Assembly: GCA_023053575.1 (NCBI GenBank)
Contig: JAKZAP010000006.1
Location: forward strand, 15,633,280-15,697,279
Direction: 5' to 3'
Length of the DNA stretch: 64,000 bases
Source of the DNA: Branchinecta lynchi
Lineage: Eukaryota > Arthropoda > Branchiopoda > Anostraca > Branchinectidae
The notes under the pieces are model-generated. The model was given only the letters and a program-made list of their open reading frames with translations, was not told where the DNA came from and did no database searches. The translations under genes and the position numbers were made by a program. Positions 45,856 to 58,132 of this stretch are shown here, one piece after another (position 1 is the first letter of the stretch; every line of letters starts with the position of its first letter).

Positions 45856-46454
45856 TTAAATTTAAATCAGCATGAGAATAGCATCCCAAAGTCTGATTAA
45901 TGTCTTTAAAGTGGTCAGTCGAGCAAATAAACACTGCTGACTACGGAGGTTTTTCTTCGGCAAAGGCTGACTGCGAGTCAGATTTGATAGCGCTTAAAGG
46001 ACACTTGAATGACGAGTACGAAGTATTATCCCTATCTGTATGACTTCCGTTAACATTACCTGAAGAAAACCCAATCCAAATATGAAATAATGTTTCCAAG
46101 CTATGATTTTTGCTCCAATTTGCATCTGTCCTTATTTCAGTACCGAACAATTTTAGAAATGAACAAATGTCTCCAATCAACCCTTCTTCCGGAATATTGT
46201 TTTAACCAGTTAAGCTGAAACGTATATCTAGAAGAAATTCCTATGCGATCCCGCCAGCGCTGTACAAGATTTGAATGAATTGCGCTTTTTGTCTTGGAGT
46301 CTGCATGTTCAAACCTCCAGAAACGAACATCACTATTTTGAAAACGTCACGCTCAGGAGAAGAATGCTCTCCGTGGCCATGTCTGTAAATGCATTCTCCA
46401 TGGTATGTTCAAGTATGGTTTCTTTGCTCAGGTATCCTTTAACGGACAGTCCAG

Positions 46455-46515
46455 CTGGAATTTACTGTAGCGATATTTCGGACCTTCCTGGCAAGAGTTC
46501 TCTTCAGGCTCCAGC
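46455..46515 (-). repeat. CCAAGAAGG dispersed repeat
   Basis: 'gtagcgatatttcggacctt cctggcaagagttctcttcaggct' is the reverse complement of the unit at 43598. Confidence 0.55.
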
Positions 46516-47527
46516 TAGAAAATGCGTCCTGTGTTCCAGGTCACAGACGACTAACCTGTTTTAGCACTACCAGACACTTCATAGAAACCACTCAACCCGC
46601 TACATTCACCACCACATAGTACCGGAACGACTAGTTGAAAAGGATCGGGCCAAAAAGGGCTGAGACGGCAACATAGTCACCGAAAAGTAAAAGGCTGGAT
46701 TAGAGTAAATTTTCAGCAAAACACCAACCACGCCAGGAAACTTATACATTCTCTAGAAAACAATTCCAGGCCGTGCCCTCAGGTGGTGGCTTTCACACTC
46801 CGTTCATTTCCCAAATGAACACTCACGCTGGAAAGAGCCGGCGCAAGCCTTTGAGAAACCTGAGGCACCAGAATCAACACAAGACCAGCTTGCCTGTTTG
46901 ATGGCAATCCACTTCAAAGGCTCTCAATTTCTAATATCCCATAAAAGGGAGAGAGGATTGGAAACCTGGTACAATAAAGGTCGATATTTGCAGAGCCTCT
47001 TTCATCTTCTCTGACAAACAAACCTGCACAGGATACGAAATTTCGAACGATTTTCTTTATACTGAATCATCTTTGCAAACAAAAGCTTCCGGAACTATTT
47101 TCAAGTTGAGGTCGTGACCCCAAAACACGAAAGGCTCGTGAATTGGATCTTCGCTCACGCTTCTAATACTACAGTCACTTCTCTATGATATTACACCACT
47201 CGAATAGTTTCCTAAACCCTTCAGTCTCTTTAACCTTCCTATCTCCTCAGGCTTCAGCTGCGTATTTATGAACCTTGCAGAATATTTATGCATTACTGGA
47301 CAAAGATATTCCTTAAGAACTAGAAAACTAGGCTAAGCAGGTAATTCATATACTTGCGAGACATGCTTGCTATGCTCTGAGTATGCTGAATACTTTATAC
47401 AGAATACTTCATTATATTATTGTTGTTATTATGTATTTTGGAGCTTATAAGGCAGTGTTCAACCATTCTATCCAGTTTATAAGAATTATTTATATTCCAG
47501 TACGAACTCCCCTAAGATAGACATTAT
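46516..47527. other. Unassigned stretch
   Basis: I recognise no gene or paired ends. Confidence 0.45.
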
Positions 47528-47811
47528 GACCGTGTTCCACCCTTCAACGAATAGTAGCTATTTGTTACTATTTCCGTTCCAACCTCACCAAAAGTTACTA
47601 CGCTGACCGTTCCAATAGTAACTAATAGTAACTATTTCCTTACACGCTCGGGAGCGTAGTAACTACGGATCTTTGTAACGTGATTGGTCGGATTCTCCCG
47701 TAACATGATATTCTGCTGGAAAATAGAAAAATCGTTCCAGCGTTGACGGCAAAAAGCCAGAATTCGTGATGTCATGCGTAGTAACTACGGTCAGTAGGAT
47801 GGAACACGCTC
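47528..47811 (-). mobile_element. ~300-bp MITE, copy 1, TAT duplication
   Basis: The ends are GACCGTGTTCCACCCTT and the reverse complement of GATGGAACACGCTC. TAT flanks both sides (47525-47527 and 47812-47814). The interior has 'tagtaactatt' motifs and is inverted relative to the copies at 50054, 53410 and 56560. A 3-bp duplication suggests the PIF/Harbinger superfamily. Confidence 0.8.
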
Positions 47812-48949
47812 TATTTTTTCAAACCTTACGCACCAAAACATTATGCATACAAGAAGAGCCAAAACACGACCAAAAAAAGGTCTACTGACTTTCATCATGA
47901 TTTCATACAAGCCAGCAAATGCTTTTTTTTTTCAGTTTTACTACTCTTCTTAGCAATACTTGTTATGCGTGGCAGTAATGGTGACATGGCAGGCATGATG
48001 TCAGTGAAATTTGTACCTTGTGTATTCTTTTTTCTTAGTTTCTGTCTCATTAAATGGATCAGTTCACTAAGGTGTAGTTTTATTTATATATTATATTATG
48101 ATACTCCTCAGTTCTGAGGGAAACCAAATGAACAATACAGTGAATAAATAAAATGAAAAATGAATCAATAATAATTGAATATAAATCGCAAAACATTTAA
48201 CATGAGAGGAAAGTAAACTGAAATTGTCCATCCTAAACAGCGAGGTTTGTTTCAGAATATTAGAGAAAACCAAGATCGCAGCCAATAGAAAACTAAAAAA
48301 CAAGCGATCAACAAATAGTGATGTGATGACATCACAACCGGAACCAAGCTTCAGGTTCAGGAAACAAAATTGATAAGTGACAAATACCTGTAAAAATAAT
48401 TGTTCGTGTATTCATGCTTGATCCGGTTAGTAAGCTGATTTTAGTAGGGTCAATGTAAATAGTATTTAGCTTAACAAATTTGTTTAATATGTAAAATAAT
48501 ATGTTCGTGATTACCTAGTATCCAGACTTTGTGGCCCATCTACAGAGTGTTAAAAAATAACACCTTCAAAAAACGGCAATGGAGCCGCAGTCTTCTTTTT
48601 CTAATCGATATCTCTATTAAACTGCATATCTTGAGAAGCAAATGGACCGTAACAACAGGCCCAAAACTTTGAATTTTTTCCGGTAGCCAAAACCAACTGG
48701 GTGAGACACTGAGAGTGGGGCGTTATTTCGAAGAAAATAGTGAAAAGAGTAACTATATGATGATTTTTAGAGCACATGCCTCGCACTAGGCACGAAGACA
48801 GACACGCAGGAAAGTGGTGAAAGCGCGAAAGAGAAATTAAAATTGACAAATATGCAAAAGAACATCTAGCCTAAGATTTTGGTATGTCTCTTCTCTCTTT
48901 TTTTTTGTATCTCTTACAAGTTAGCAGCCTCGCAAGCCCCGCTTTTGTT

Positions 48950-49010
48950 GTGCTATTGAAAACAAAATGTTAATTTTCAATAAAACTGTTCTACTACTAC
49001 TACTATTACT
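48950..49010 (+). pseudogene. LINE-like 3' tail
   Basis: 'gttaattttcaataaaactg' followed by 'ttctactactactactatta' is an AATAAA signal with a TAC-type tail, as at the 3' ends of CR1-like LINEs. No coding part is attached. Confidence 0.35.
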
Positions 49011-49039
49011 ATAAAAAGACTTTCCAATCGTAATAATAT

Positions 49040-49560
49040 TTTGCTAGCCTATAAGATAAGATTTATTTCCGTAAAAACACAAAGGGCCATGTAAACAAAA
49101 AAACAACAACAAACCGAACCATAACTTCGACAACCAATTATAGAAAACTTACCCTGTGGATCACGGCCACCTTAAGGAATCTCCCCAAATTTCTAACATC
49201 GCTAAACCTTCTACTTTTCAAAATTTGTTTATACCTCTCCTTCCCCCACACCATTTCCCTAAGCATTCCCTTCCTCAAATCTCTTAACTCCTGACATTCA
49301 TCCATTAAATGGAAAATACATTCATTCATTCTCCAGCATATAGGACAAAAGTAAGGACCGCATAGAACTTCAACCTTATCCGACTATTTTCTCCTTAATC
49401 CTATCGGTAAACAATCTGCCCTCCGGCTAATTAACAATTGCATTTTATCTAAAGGAATACCCGCCTTAAAATAAACTTCTTCCCCCCATATCTCCTTGGC
49501 TGTGGCACAAAACCTCAAGGAATCCGATGCAACCAGCCTACACTATGAACGAGTCCGAAA
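49040..49560 (-). pseudogene. LINE fragment: RT C-terminus with CCHC-type zinc motif
   Basis: The minus strand reads AKEIWGEEVYFKAGIPLDKM, QLLISRRADCLPIGLRRK, a stop, then GPYFCPICWRMNECIFHLMD and ECQELRDLRKGMLREM. C-P-x-C-x8-H-x3-EC is the C-terminal zinc-knuckle pattern of several LINE ORF2 proteins. A 3' tail ('tttatttccgtaaaaacaca' on plus) marks the end at ~49045. Confidence 0.65.
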
Positions 49561-50053
49561 GCTTTTTGGTGCTATAAATGCTGCATTAATGCTGCATTTT
49601 CTTTTCTGTTTTTGTCCGAAAGCTGTTACCTTTTTTTCTTCTCTAACACTTATAGAATAGAATAGAATATAATTTACCAAAAAAGCCCGAGGGCCATTAA
49701 GAAGAAAAAAGAATAGTTGTATAAAGCTGACAAAATGGATCAGCTACCGATATCCAACCTTCTTATCTTCTTATCTTTCCTTTCTTCTTTGGCCATGATC
49801 GCCAGTTGTCTTGGAATTTGGAATGTTTGTCGAATTGTCTGTTGTCTTTTCGAATTTGTTATGTTTGCCGCCGAAAATACTGAGAGAATCGCCATACTCC
49901 CCAGTTTCTTCTTGAAAATTCAGCTTAAAATTTTATGCTGAATTAATGCTGCATTAACTGAGCGAAAATTTAAGTCCGAAAGCGAAATGCTGCATAAAAT
50001 GCTGAATTAAGTCAGCATTTTCGTTCGTTTCGGAGCTTTCGGACACGTTCTAT

Positions 50054-50348
50054 GAGCGTGTTCCACCCTACTTGCCGTAGTTACTACGCATGACGTCACG
50101 AATTCTGGTTTTTCGCCGTCAAGGCTGCAACGATTTTTCTATTTCGAGCAGGATTTCACGCCAGGGGTGAATCCGACCAATGACGTTACGGAGAGGCATA
50201 GTTACTACGCTCCCGAGCATGGTCAGCAAATAGTAACTTTTAGTTACTATTCCGACAAGGTTGGAACGGTCAGCGTAGTAACATTTCGTGAGGATGGAAC
50301 GGAAATAGTAACTAATAGTAACTATTGTTAGAAGGGTGGAACACGCTC
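50054..50348 (+). mobile_element. ~300-bp MITE, copy 2, TAT duplication
   Basis: The ends are GAGCGTGTTCCACCCTA and AGGGTGGAACACGCTC (inverted). TAT flanks both sides (50051-50053, 50349-50351). The interior shares 'gtagttactacgcatgacgt ca' and 'ttggaacggtcagcgtagta a' with the other copies. Confidence 0.85.
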
Positions 50349-50554
50349 TATATGTTTCAGTTTCAAGTTTTTTTATTCTTGGGCGAAATTCAAGCTTCTT
50401 TGAATCAAGTACAGAGCTTTCAACAAAAGTTGGAAACCAGAACAAGCAAACTACACAGTGGATACCTACTTAGTACCAGTGCATGACATATGACTAGCTC
50501 GCCCTTATTTGTTTTCGTTTATTTTTTTTTCATTTTTCTTTCATGTACTGAATG

Positions 50555-51165
50555 AATGAATGAAATTTATCTCCCATTTTTAAGACACAAGTCACAAATG
50601 GAGTATGAAAGAAAAGACAAGAAAAGAAAGAAAAAAAAGACAAGAAGACACAACATGTAACACATAAATTTTGATACTCTTATTTACACATGGGGCAACA
50701 TAGCCCTATACAAAGTATGGCTAGCGTCAAGAGAACGAATAAAACCTGCAATTCGCTCAGATATTGCAATAAACGAATCGGTGACATTGTACTTTGCCGA
50801 CAATCTAGAATTACGGGCCCACGGAGGTAGTCCTAGGAGATATTTGTAATACTTATAAAATGTGGAACGAATGCATTTTTTATCTTTCATAGTCAGTAGT
50901 GACCAGAATGACGACAGCGCTAGTATGTGCGGCATAGCGAATGGGGAATATAGCCGGGCCAGTATGTGTCTATTGTAACGACGCTTAGAAGTAATGAGTA
51001 TTCCGTATGCTTTTCTAGCTTTTTCCACAAAAAAATGATACAAGAGACCTTTCTTGTTCTGTTCGAATGTAACGGGTCATAAAGAATTACAGAATATACA
51101 AACATACTTTGGGTTTGAGTACGGTTGTAACATTTAATTGCAAGCAACCAGAATATGGCAGACAT
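50555..51165 (-). pseudogene. LINE family C fragment: RT C-terminal region and 3' tail
   Basis: The minus-strand frame 51043-50684 reads ARLYSPFAMPHILALSSFW, then KKCIRSTFYKYYKYLLGLPP and ARNSRLSAKYNV. The related fragment at 61024-61286 reads LVLPYITDISPF, IRSCYCRSCKSLLGIPP and TRNAGIGERYSV, so both derive from one LINE group. The 3' tail on plus is 'tgaatgaatgaatgaaattt' (50551-50570). Confidence 0.6.
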
Positions 51166-51506
51166 GGGCGCTATTCAGCATGCAATGACTGCCATATCAG
51201 GAAGCATTTCGATCTTCTGATATCAAACTGGATCATTCATACAACGTGATTTGCATATAAGCTTTAGGATAAACATGCGAAATCTTTGCCAAACAAATAC
51301 GACGTGACTGCGCAAAGCACGAAATCCTACACGGTAGTAATTTCAAATTCAGCTCTCTCGAAAGGAAGTAAAAAAGTATATGGGTGTCATTTCGTTTGAC
51401 CTCAACTATCGTCGGTGTTGGTTAACTTTGGCACCTATAAGATCATGAGGGCGGTTTGGTTCAAGTTTGCACCCAACGGCAAAAGTGTTTGAAATACTCT
51501 ATATGA
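51166..51506. other. Unassigned stretch
   Basis: No gene or repeat is recognised. Confidence 0.45.
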
Positions 51507-51710
51507 CTAAGTCCAAAACACGCCAGCGATCCTCAGGAAGAAGGAGTAAGCGTGTCCGCACGACTCAAACTCAACGACTCAAATCCTGTATCAACAATCA
51601 CTGCGATCTTTGGATGCAGCTGTGACACCACTTCTGCCTTTCTTCCGCTAGATACCCGGAGAGGCCGGAGATTTTGCATCGCCAAGGAGAGATAGTCATC
51701 AAGAGTAGTG
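51507..51710 (-). repeat. Diverged inverted-pair repeat, copy 2
   Basis: Read on the minus strand it gives 'gatgactatctctccttggc gatgcaaaatct' and 'cgcttactccttcttcctga', matching the plus-strand copy at 45690. One frame is open for ~40 codons (LDDYLSLAMQNLRPLRVSSG), longer than in copy 1. Confidence 0.5.
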
Positions 51711-52272
51711 GGTAGTTAATATATGATATCAACTTATATTTTTCCTTTGTTACCATGGCGCTCGTGTATGATAAATACATAAATACATATGTGCGACCTA
51801 ATCAGGAAGTCACACGGGGGGAGACGAAGTATTACTCCTGTCCGCCTTCCGGTGAATAACATAATTATATCCTGAGGTATATAAATAACAACTTTCAGAT
51901 CCTAGGGGACATTTTCGTAGTGGTGAACGGAATGTTCCCCGGTATTCTAGAGAGTCCTAATTAAGCGAAATGGATAATGATTATATTTCATAAAATGGGC
52001 ATTAAGTAATTTATTCCCTAATGTAGCTTTTTGTATGTATTATCATATGGTTAGTTGACTAATACTACATTCGTAAACGCTTCTGTCGATTTCATTGTGG
52101 AATTAACCCCCATGTACTCCTTCAGCCGAAGTGGACTACTAGAACAAATCTCTAGCCAACTTATCCGTTTAAGGTCATCAACTATGATTCACAAATAAAA
52201 TAACAATACTGATAATTAGTGTATTTCAAAGCCCAAGAGCCATATACAAAACAAGACAAAAACACATTACAA
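51711..52272. other. Unassigned stretch
   Basis: No gene or repeat is recognised. Confidence 0.45.
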
Positions 52273-53337
52273 CAAGACCAAAGGTTTCGATGGGATCCCA
52301 AAAATTGTAATATTTGCTCCCGACAATTCGGTCTTGTAGATATTCGGTCTTCAACAGACTTCTTTTACTTTTAACATTTAAAAACAGGTTAAGGCCAATG
52401 TTAATAATCAGAGAAGACCAAGTTACTATTTGACAGTGCAAACCGGATACGCCCGCTGAATTTCAACAAGTTCAGAAATATTCAAAAATCCGTTTTTGCG
52501 CTGTCAAATATTCAAATATGGATTCAGCATATGGTTTACCCTATAGCCTACGTCGTATCTCCTTCCTTCCTTGCTTTTGCCCAACTTCAGGATTCGGCCG
52601 GATTCCGGACAAACTACTTATCTGGCAAAAAACTAAAGCTCAAAAACGAATTCAGCATGTCTCCTTACCTCTATATCCAAACTATAATCAACTTCAGATT
52701 AAACTTTTACTTTTAACAAATTTTCCGGTTTCAGCCGGATTCCGAGCAATCGATACATCCGGTGAGAAAATGATTGTCATACGCGAATTCAGCATGTTTT
52801 TTTACCCGCAAATTGAAAATCTTATCAAATTTAATTAAAACTTTTACTTTTAACAAATTCTCCGGTTTTGGCCGGATTCCGGCCGAAGTAATTGTCCGGC
52901 GAGAAAATAAATTTCCTATTCGGAGTCAGCACGTTTCCCTGTCCCTAAATCGAACCTCTAACCAACTTCCCATTAAACTTTTACTTTTCACAAATTGTCC
53001 GGTTTTCGCCGGATTGCGGGTGAACTATTTGTCAGGCGAGAAAATAAATTTCATACTCGAATTCAGCATGTCTCCTTACCCCTAAATCAAATCTCTCAAT
53101 AGCTTTCAAAAAATATTTGTATCGCCCATTAATTTGAAACCACTCCCCCCACCCTCAAATATAGGGTTACAGAGCCCATCTTCGAACTTGACCTGTACTT
53201 AGACCCAAAGGATCCTCTCACTAAGTTTCATCAAAATATCTCAATCCCTTTGAGAGTTATCATGCGGACAGAAGGACAACTTTTGCGATGTCATAGGTAT
53301 CCCTCCACTTACGTTTTGGGATCCCAAAAAGCAATAC
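52273..53337 (-). mobile_element. Family B element
   Basis: On plus it reads 'caagaccaaaggtttcgatg ggatccca' at the left and 'ccactt acgttttgggatcccaaa' at the right, the complement of the copy at 40060. Core units with 'ccggattccgg..gaa' occur at about 52600, 52730, 52870 and 53010. The microsatellite end is reduced to 'gcggacagaaggaca'. Confidence 0.8.
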
Positions 53338-53409
53338 TTCCATGCGGGAATGGAGCCTCACCACGTAGCTCAATGGCTCTTAGCTTCAGTAACCTGTTTA
53401 GATCATTAC

Positions 53410-53713
53410 GAGCGTGTTCCACCCTACTTACCGTAGTTACTACGCATGACGTCACGAATTCTGTCTTTTGCCTACAAGGCTGGAAAGATTTTTCTATTTT
53501 TTAGCAGGATCTCACGCCAGGGGAGAATCCGACCAATCACGTTATAGAGATGCGTAGTAACTACGCTTACTACGCTCCCGAGCATGGTAAGCAAATAGTA
53601 ACTATTAGTTACTATTCCGACAAGGTTGGAACGGTCAGCGTAGTAACTTTTCGTGAGGATGGAACGGAAATAGTAACTAATAGTAACTATTGTTATAAGG
53701 GTGGAACACGCTC
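53410..53713 (+). mobile_element. ~300-bp MITE, copy 3, TAC duplication
   Basis: The ends GAGCGTGTTCCACCCTA and AGGGTGGAACACGCTC (inverted) are perfect partners. TAC flanks both sides (53407-53409, 53714-53716). It sits 73 bp from a family B element and beside a LINE fragment. Confidence 0.85.
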
Positions 53714-53739
53714 TACATACCTTGGTTACAACCCTTTGC

Positions 53740-53905
53740 TTCGTTAAGATACCAGGAAGAAGCAAAACTTTCCCCTTAAAAACTGATTCCCTCGGCTCCG
53801 AAAGCTCCTGGCATCGATTAAGAAAGTGGTCCGTCCTTTTCTCCTCCCCAGATCTACGAAGTTGGCAATTATACCTGACATCTGGACTAGTCATATCCCC
53901 ATAAA
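53740..53905 (-). pseudogene. LINE fragment with C-terminal zinc motif
   Basis: The minus strand reads RYNCQLRRSGEEKRTDHFLN and then RCQELSEPRES. C-x2-x-x5-E-x3-DHFL-x-RC-x-L-x3-R matches the LINE C-terminal zinc-knuckle region and resembles the fragment at 49140-49340. Confidence 0.5.
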
Positions 53906-54635
53906 AAAACTCTAAATCTACCTAACAGAGGGAGGGAATCAGCTCTGGCCTAGATGATTCTAGCTAGAACAAATCTCACCTAACTTATTCTAGCGCCATC
54001 AAACTCAGAATGAACCCCATCTTGTAGCCATAAGCGTATGGCATTTTTAGTAATATTTCGTCAAGAAGGAATAACAAATTTTCTACAACAAATGATTGAT
54101 TACGTAATGAAACTTCCACGGATAACAAGTCCTTACCATACTTATCCCGGAAATCAACCAGTGTACCACAACTACCACAAGTCGCTGATTTTTTTTTCTT
54201 GAATTCAATTTATTTTCCCAAATTTCTTCGCGACAAAAATAGAACTTGAATTGTCAAACATTGACGCCAGAAATGCCAAGCACAAATAATACAATGCCGG
54301 GGTATAATAAAAATAATAAGGCCGAACAAGATTTAATCGACGTGACTGACCGGTTTCAAGTACCGCTCGGATGCATGAATTGGACGGAGCTTAAGTTAGT
54401 GTTTGTCGGTGAGCTTCGCTGCCAGTCTTGTCCTTTGGACCGGCAGTTCATCAGTGAAACTGGGCAAGAAGTCTCGTTGGTTTCTGAGTTTAGTATTTGT
54501 CTTCCGAAGTCCATAACGTGTGTGCAGTCGAGTATGGAATCTATGCAAACGTTGGGTACACCCACAGTTTGGAATAGACCATGACAAACGCCGGTTACAA
54601 AATACAGCGTTCCCAAAGGACAAACTATGGGGGAA
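53906..54635. other. Unassigned stretch
   Basis: A 112-codon plus-strand frame (54246-54584) has no recognised domain and is overlapped by equally long minus frames. I do not call it a gene. Confidence 0.4.
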
Positions 54636-55640
54636 AATGAAAAAGACCAAAGGTTTCGATGGGATCCCACAAATTCAATATTTGATCCAGACAAATTGGG
54701 GTCTTGTCTTCGCCAGATCCAGTCTTCACCACTCCTTGAACATCTTTACCATTAAAATTTAGAAACAAGTTCAGGCCAAATAGCTAATCATCTGAGATCA
54801 TCAGTTGTGGATTCGGCATGTGTGTTTACCTCTATAAGTCATATCTATTTTCACGAAACCGATCGAAACTTCCTGCCTTGCTTCTGCCAATTTTCCGGTC
54901 CGGCGGAATTCCAGAAATACTTGTCCTGCAGAATTCTGGAAATACTTGTCCGGCGAAAAAATAAAGCTCAAGAACGAATTCAGCGTTTCTCCTTACCCCT
55001 ATATCCAACATCCAATTCACTTCAAATGAATATTTAATTTATAACAAATTTTCTGGTTTTAGCCGGATTCCCGACGAACTATATGTCCGACTAAAAAACG
55101 ATTGTGATACACGTATTCAGCATCTCTTCTAATCAGACATCTAATCAACTACAAATACAACATTTGCTTTTAACAAATTTTCCAGTTTGGGCCGGATCCT
55201 AGGCGAACTACTTGTCCCACTACTTGTCCACTACTTATGTTTCACATAAGCGTTCAGCATGCCTTCTTACCCCTAAATGCAACATCTAATCAACTTTTTA
55301 CTTTTTACTTTTAACAAACTTTTCGGTTTTTGCCGGATTCCGGGCGAACTGCTTGTCCGGCGAAAAAAAGATTGTCATATTCGTATTCGTGTTCAAAATG
55401 TCTTCTTACCCCTTTAATCGATTATTTCATTAGCTGTTTAAAAATATTTTGTTTGTCCTTTAATTTCCCCCCATTCACTCCCACCAAGTCCCTTAATTTC
55501 CCCCCATTCACTCCCACCAAGTATCATCAAAATATCTCATTCCCTTCGAGAGTTATCGTGCTCACAGACAGACAGACAGACGGACAACTTTTGCGATGTG
55601 ATAGGTATCCCTCCACTTACGTTCCGGGATCCTAAAAACA
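54636..55640 (-). mobile_element. Family B element
   Basis: On plus it opens 'gaccaaaggtttcgatggga tcccac' and closes 'cacttacgttccgggatcct aaaa'. Core units occur at about 54890, 55060, 55190 and 55330. A 28-bp phrase 'ccccccattcactcccacca agt' is duplicated in tandem at 55465-55520. The gacagacagacagacggac microsatellite is at 55565. Confidence 0.8.
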
Positions 55641-56039
55641 CGAGTTAAAAAGAAAAAAAAATTCTAAAAAGGAAGACACTAGTTTTATCGCACCGTACAG
55701 TGTGAATTACATAATGCTTGGCGCCGAGCCACTTGCTAGCACGCGCCCCGACCAAACCATTTTCTAATTCTACAAGATGTCACTCTCAGACATTCACACC
55801 TTCTCGTACACCTAACCAGACACCTACTAGTTAAAGGCACAGAAGACTTGACTACGCAACTTTCGGTCATCAAGCCGACCTGGGGGGCTTAGATAAAGAT
55901 ACAGGGACTTATTGCGACAGGAGCCCCCTTCCTTGTTATTGCCCCCTCCTTAGTGTTGTCAAAGCTAGCTGGCAGGCCCTTGCCCCTTATGCACTGTAAT
56001 TATGCACTTCTGCACTGTAAAAGTTCGCCTTTGGCCGTG
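55641..56039. other. Unassigned stretch
   Basis: No gene or repeat is recognised. Confidence 0.4.
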
Positions 56040-56112
56040 TTTCAGCCATAGAATTGAAATAGTAGTCAAGAGGTCGTGCGTTCGATTCCTACTCCCGGCA
56101 CACAAACCTTTT
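56040..56112 (+). other. tRNA-like box B segment (SINE-like)
   Basis: 'gtgcgttcgattcctactcc cggca' has a box B (GCGTTCGATTCC) and a T-arm-like stem; upstream 'tagtagtcaagaggtc' is consistent with an anticodon arm. Box A is not convincing. It probably derives from a tRNA-derived SINE. Confidence 0.35.
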
Positions 56113-56559
56113 GCTTTTTTTTCTACAAACTCAGAAGTCGAATTCTCGGAAACTGCCCGGAAACTGCAACGGTCGTAACGAGAATTAACTCTCAATATCG
56201 ACTCATGGTACATTCTTGATATGTCAGCTAGCTCCCCGAGTCAACTTTGAGTCAAGTTTTCTGTTCCTTTAAAGATTATCTTAAGGTCACATGGAATACG
56301 CGCCCGACCAAACAGTTTCTGTTTCTACGGAGCTGATTTTTTTTTTTTCGCGGCTGTCCAAGTTCTAAGGATATTTTAATGACTAAATGGCATACTGTTC
56401 AACAGTAAACGCAAAGCGAAGAACCGCAAACAGAAATGCAACAGTTTCAAAGACAGAGTAAATGCAGCACACTCTAAGACACTCCCAGTAACTGCTGGAA
56501 TGCTCCAGCACTGTGACGAACTCCAAAGCATCTTTCAATCCAAGTTGCAATGTTACTAT

Positions 56560-56858
56560 GGTCGTGTTCCACCCTACTTACCATAGTAACTACGCATGAC
56601 GACTTGTGGCTTCTTGGCATCAAGGCTGTGACGTATTTTCCTACTTTTGGCAAAATATCACGCTACGTGTTAATCCCACCAATCGCGTCACGGAGATTGT
56701 ACTTACCACGCTTACTACGCTCCCGAGCGAGATTAGCAAATAGTAACTGTTAGTTACTATTTCGAGAAGGATGGAACGATCACTGTAGTAACTTTTCACT
56801 CGGTTGGAACGAAAATGGTAATTAATAGTTACAGTTGTAAGAAGGGTGGAACACGCTC
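56560..56858 (+). mobile_element. ~300-bp MITE, copy 4, TAT duplication
   Basis: The ends are GGTCGTGTTCCACCCTA and AGGGTGGAACACGCTC (inverted), flanked by TAT (56557-56559 and 56859-56861). It is the most diverged of the four inside, for example 'tgacgacttgtggcttcttg' where others read tgacgtcacgaattctg. Confidence 0.8.
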
Positions 56859-58132
56859 TATGTACAGTCTTTCACCGAGTGTGCCTATTAAGCTCTAAGT
56901 CTTCAAACTGACTCTGTACTTCAACTACTTCTCAAAATACGCTATTTCAGGTTAATACCAACTCATCTTTGTACACCGTGATACCAGCAACCTGTTCCTC
57001 CCAGGAGTGACATAAACAGCATAATGAATCATTACTGATTAATTAGCTATGATTATCAGTAATTATTAAATATCAGCATGTAATTTCGGTAGTCAGCTAC
57101 GATGCTTTGGGCTCAAGTAGTATTTATGTTAAGACCCTCACAAAAATCCTTCTTCATCCTTGCGAATGTCGCCTTTCATTTATATTTCTCTTCTTGCTTG
57201 AAATTAGCTAAAGAACGGTTTCCTGCCTGAGATCTTGGCCTACTGATGGTGACCAACAAGAACGGAAAGGTTGGTATCAAGCAGAAGCTGAAGACTGGAT
57301 TAGGACTAGTATGTGCAGGTTTAGAGACGTATATTAATTTAAACTAATTTTCGAATTCCTCGTCTTACGTCCACCAAGAAGCAAACCAAATTAGACTAAA
57401 CCTTATCCCCGGATGCCGAATTATCCGTGCGCGGACGAGGGTTTTCGGGAGAAGTACTTGAACGCTTTTGGAACCAAAGCCTAAGACACACTGAACTTTC
57501 TTTTTTTCATCAACTAGGAACAGGCAATACCCCCCCCCCCCACGCGAAACAATGATACTCCAACTGAATGAATGAAAGAATGAATGAATTTATTACCCAT
57601 CAATTAAAAAACAGATGGAGCACAACAAAAGACAAAGCAAAAAAGAAGAAACGGAAAACATTAATTCCTCTGACAACAACAAAAAGTACGCTCACAACAA
57701 CCAACAGCATATACCAACTACTGTTGCAGAATCAAAGTGCAGGGGTGGGTGTGGGACTCCACTGACAAATTATAACGAGCAATCTGCGCTACGATTGTTT
57801 CTTCCGGATTCGTAACGCCGTACCGACGCGAAACATATCTGTTACTTGTGAGAATTCTAACAATCCGCCCCACTGGTCTATCCCGAGTTTCCGTACCAGT
57901 TTATTAAGTTCTAGGCTTAGGACACTGAGCTGTTTCTCCTATCTCTCGCCCGTTCTCTCATCTTCATCCTACCTGGCAAAGGAATTACAAAAAGTTTCCC
58001 GGTTGACAGGAAAGCCTAGATGGAAATTAAAAATTACGGCTGAGAGACATTTAATATTAAGACACCTTAAGAACCAAGTGGGTTTTCCGAATCAATATTT
58101 TATACATGAACTCGCGATACTTTAAACCCTTA
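56859..58132. other. Unassigned stretch with a LINE-tail-like segment
   Basis: 'ctgaatgaatgaaagaatga atgaatttatta' at 57563-57594 looks like the reverse complement of a LINE 3' tail, followed by low-complexity A-rich sequence. No coding remnant is clear. Confidence 0.4.

Noticed and set aside
48570..48640. Minus-strand 'EDCGS' as the cadherin-1 exon end (AYDCG)
   Set aside because: The preceding residues are not YD or FD and no cadherin motif or splice site fits.
54246..54584. 112-codon plus-strand open frame
   Set aside because: There is no recognised domain, minus-strand frames of the same length overlap it, and there is no splice or promoter context.
50054..56858. Segmental triplication (MITEs at 50.05, 53.41 and 56.56 kb are about 3.2-3.4 kb apart)
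   Set aside because: The DNA between the MITEs differs, and each MITE has its own 3-bp duplication, so these are independent insertions.
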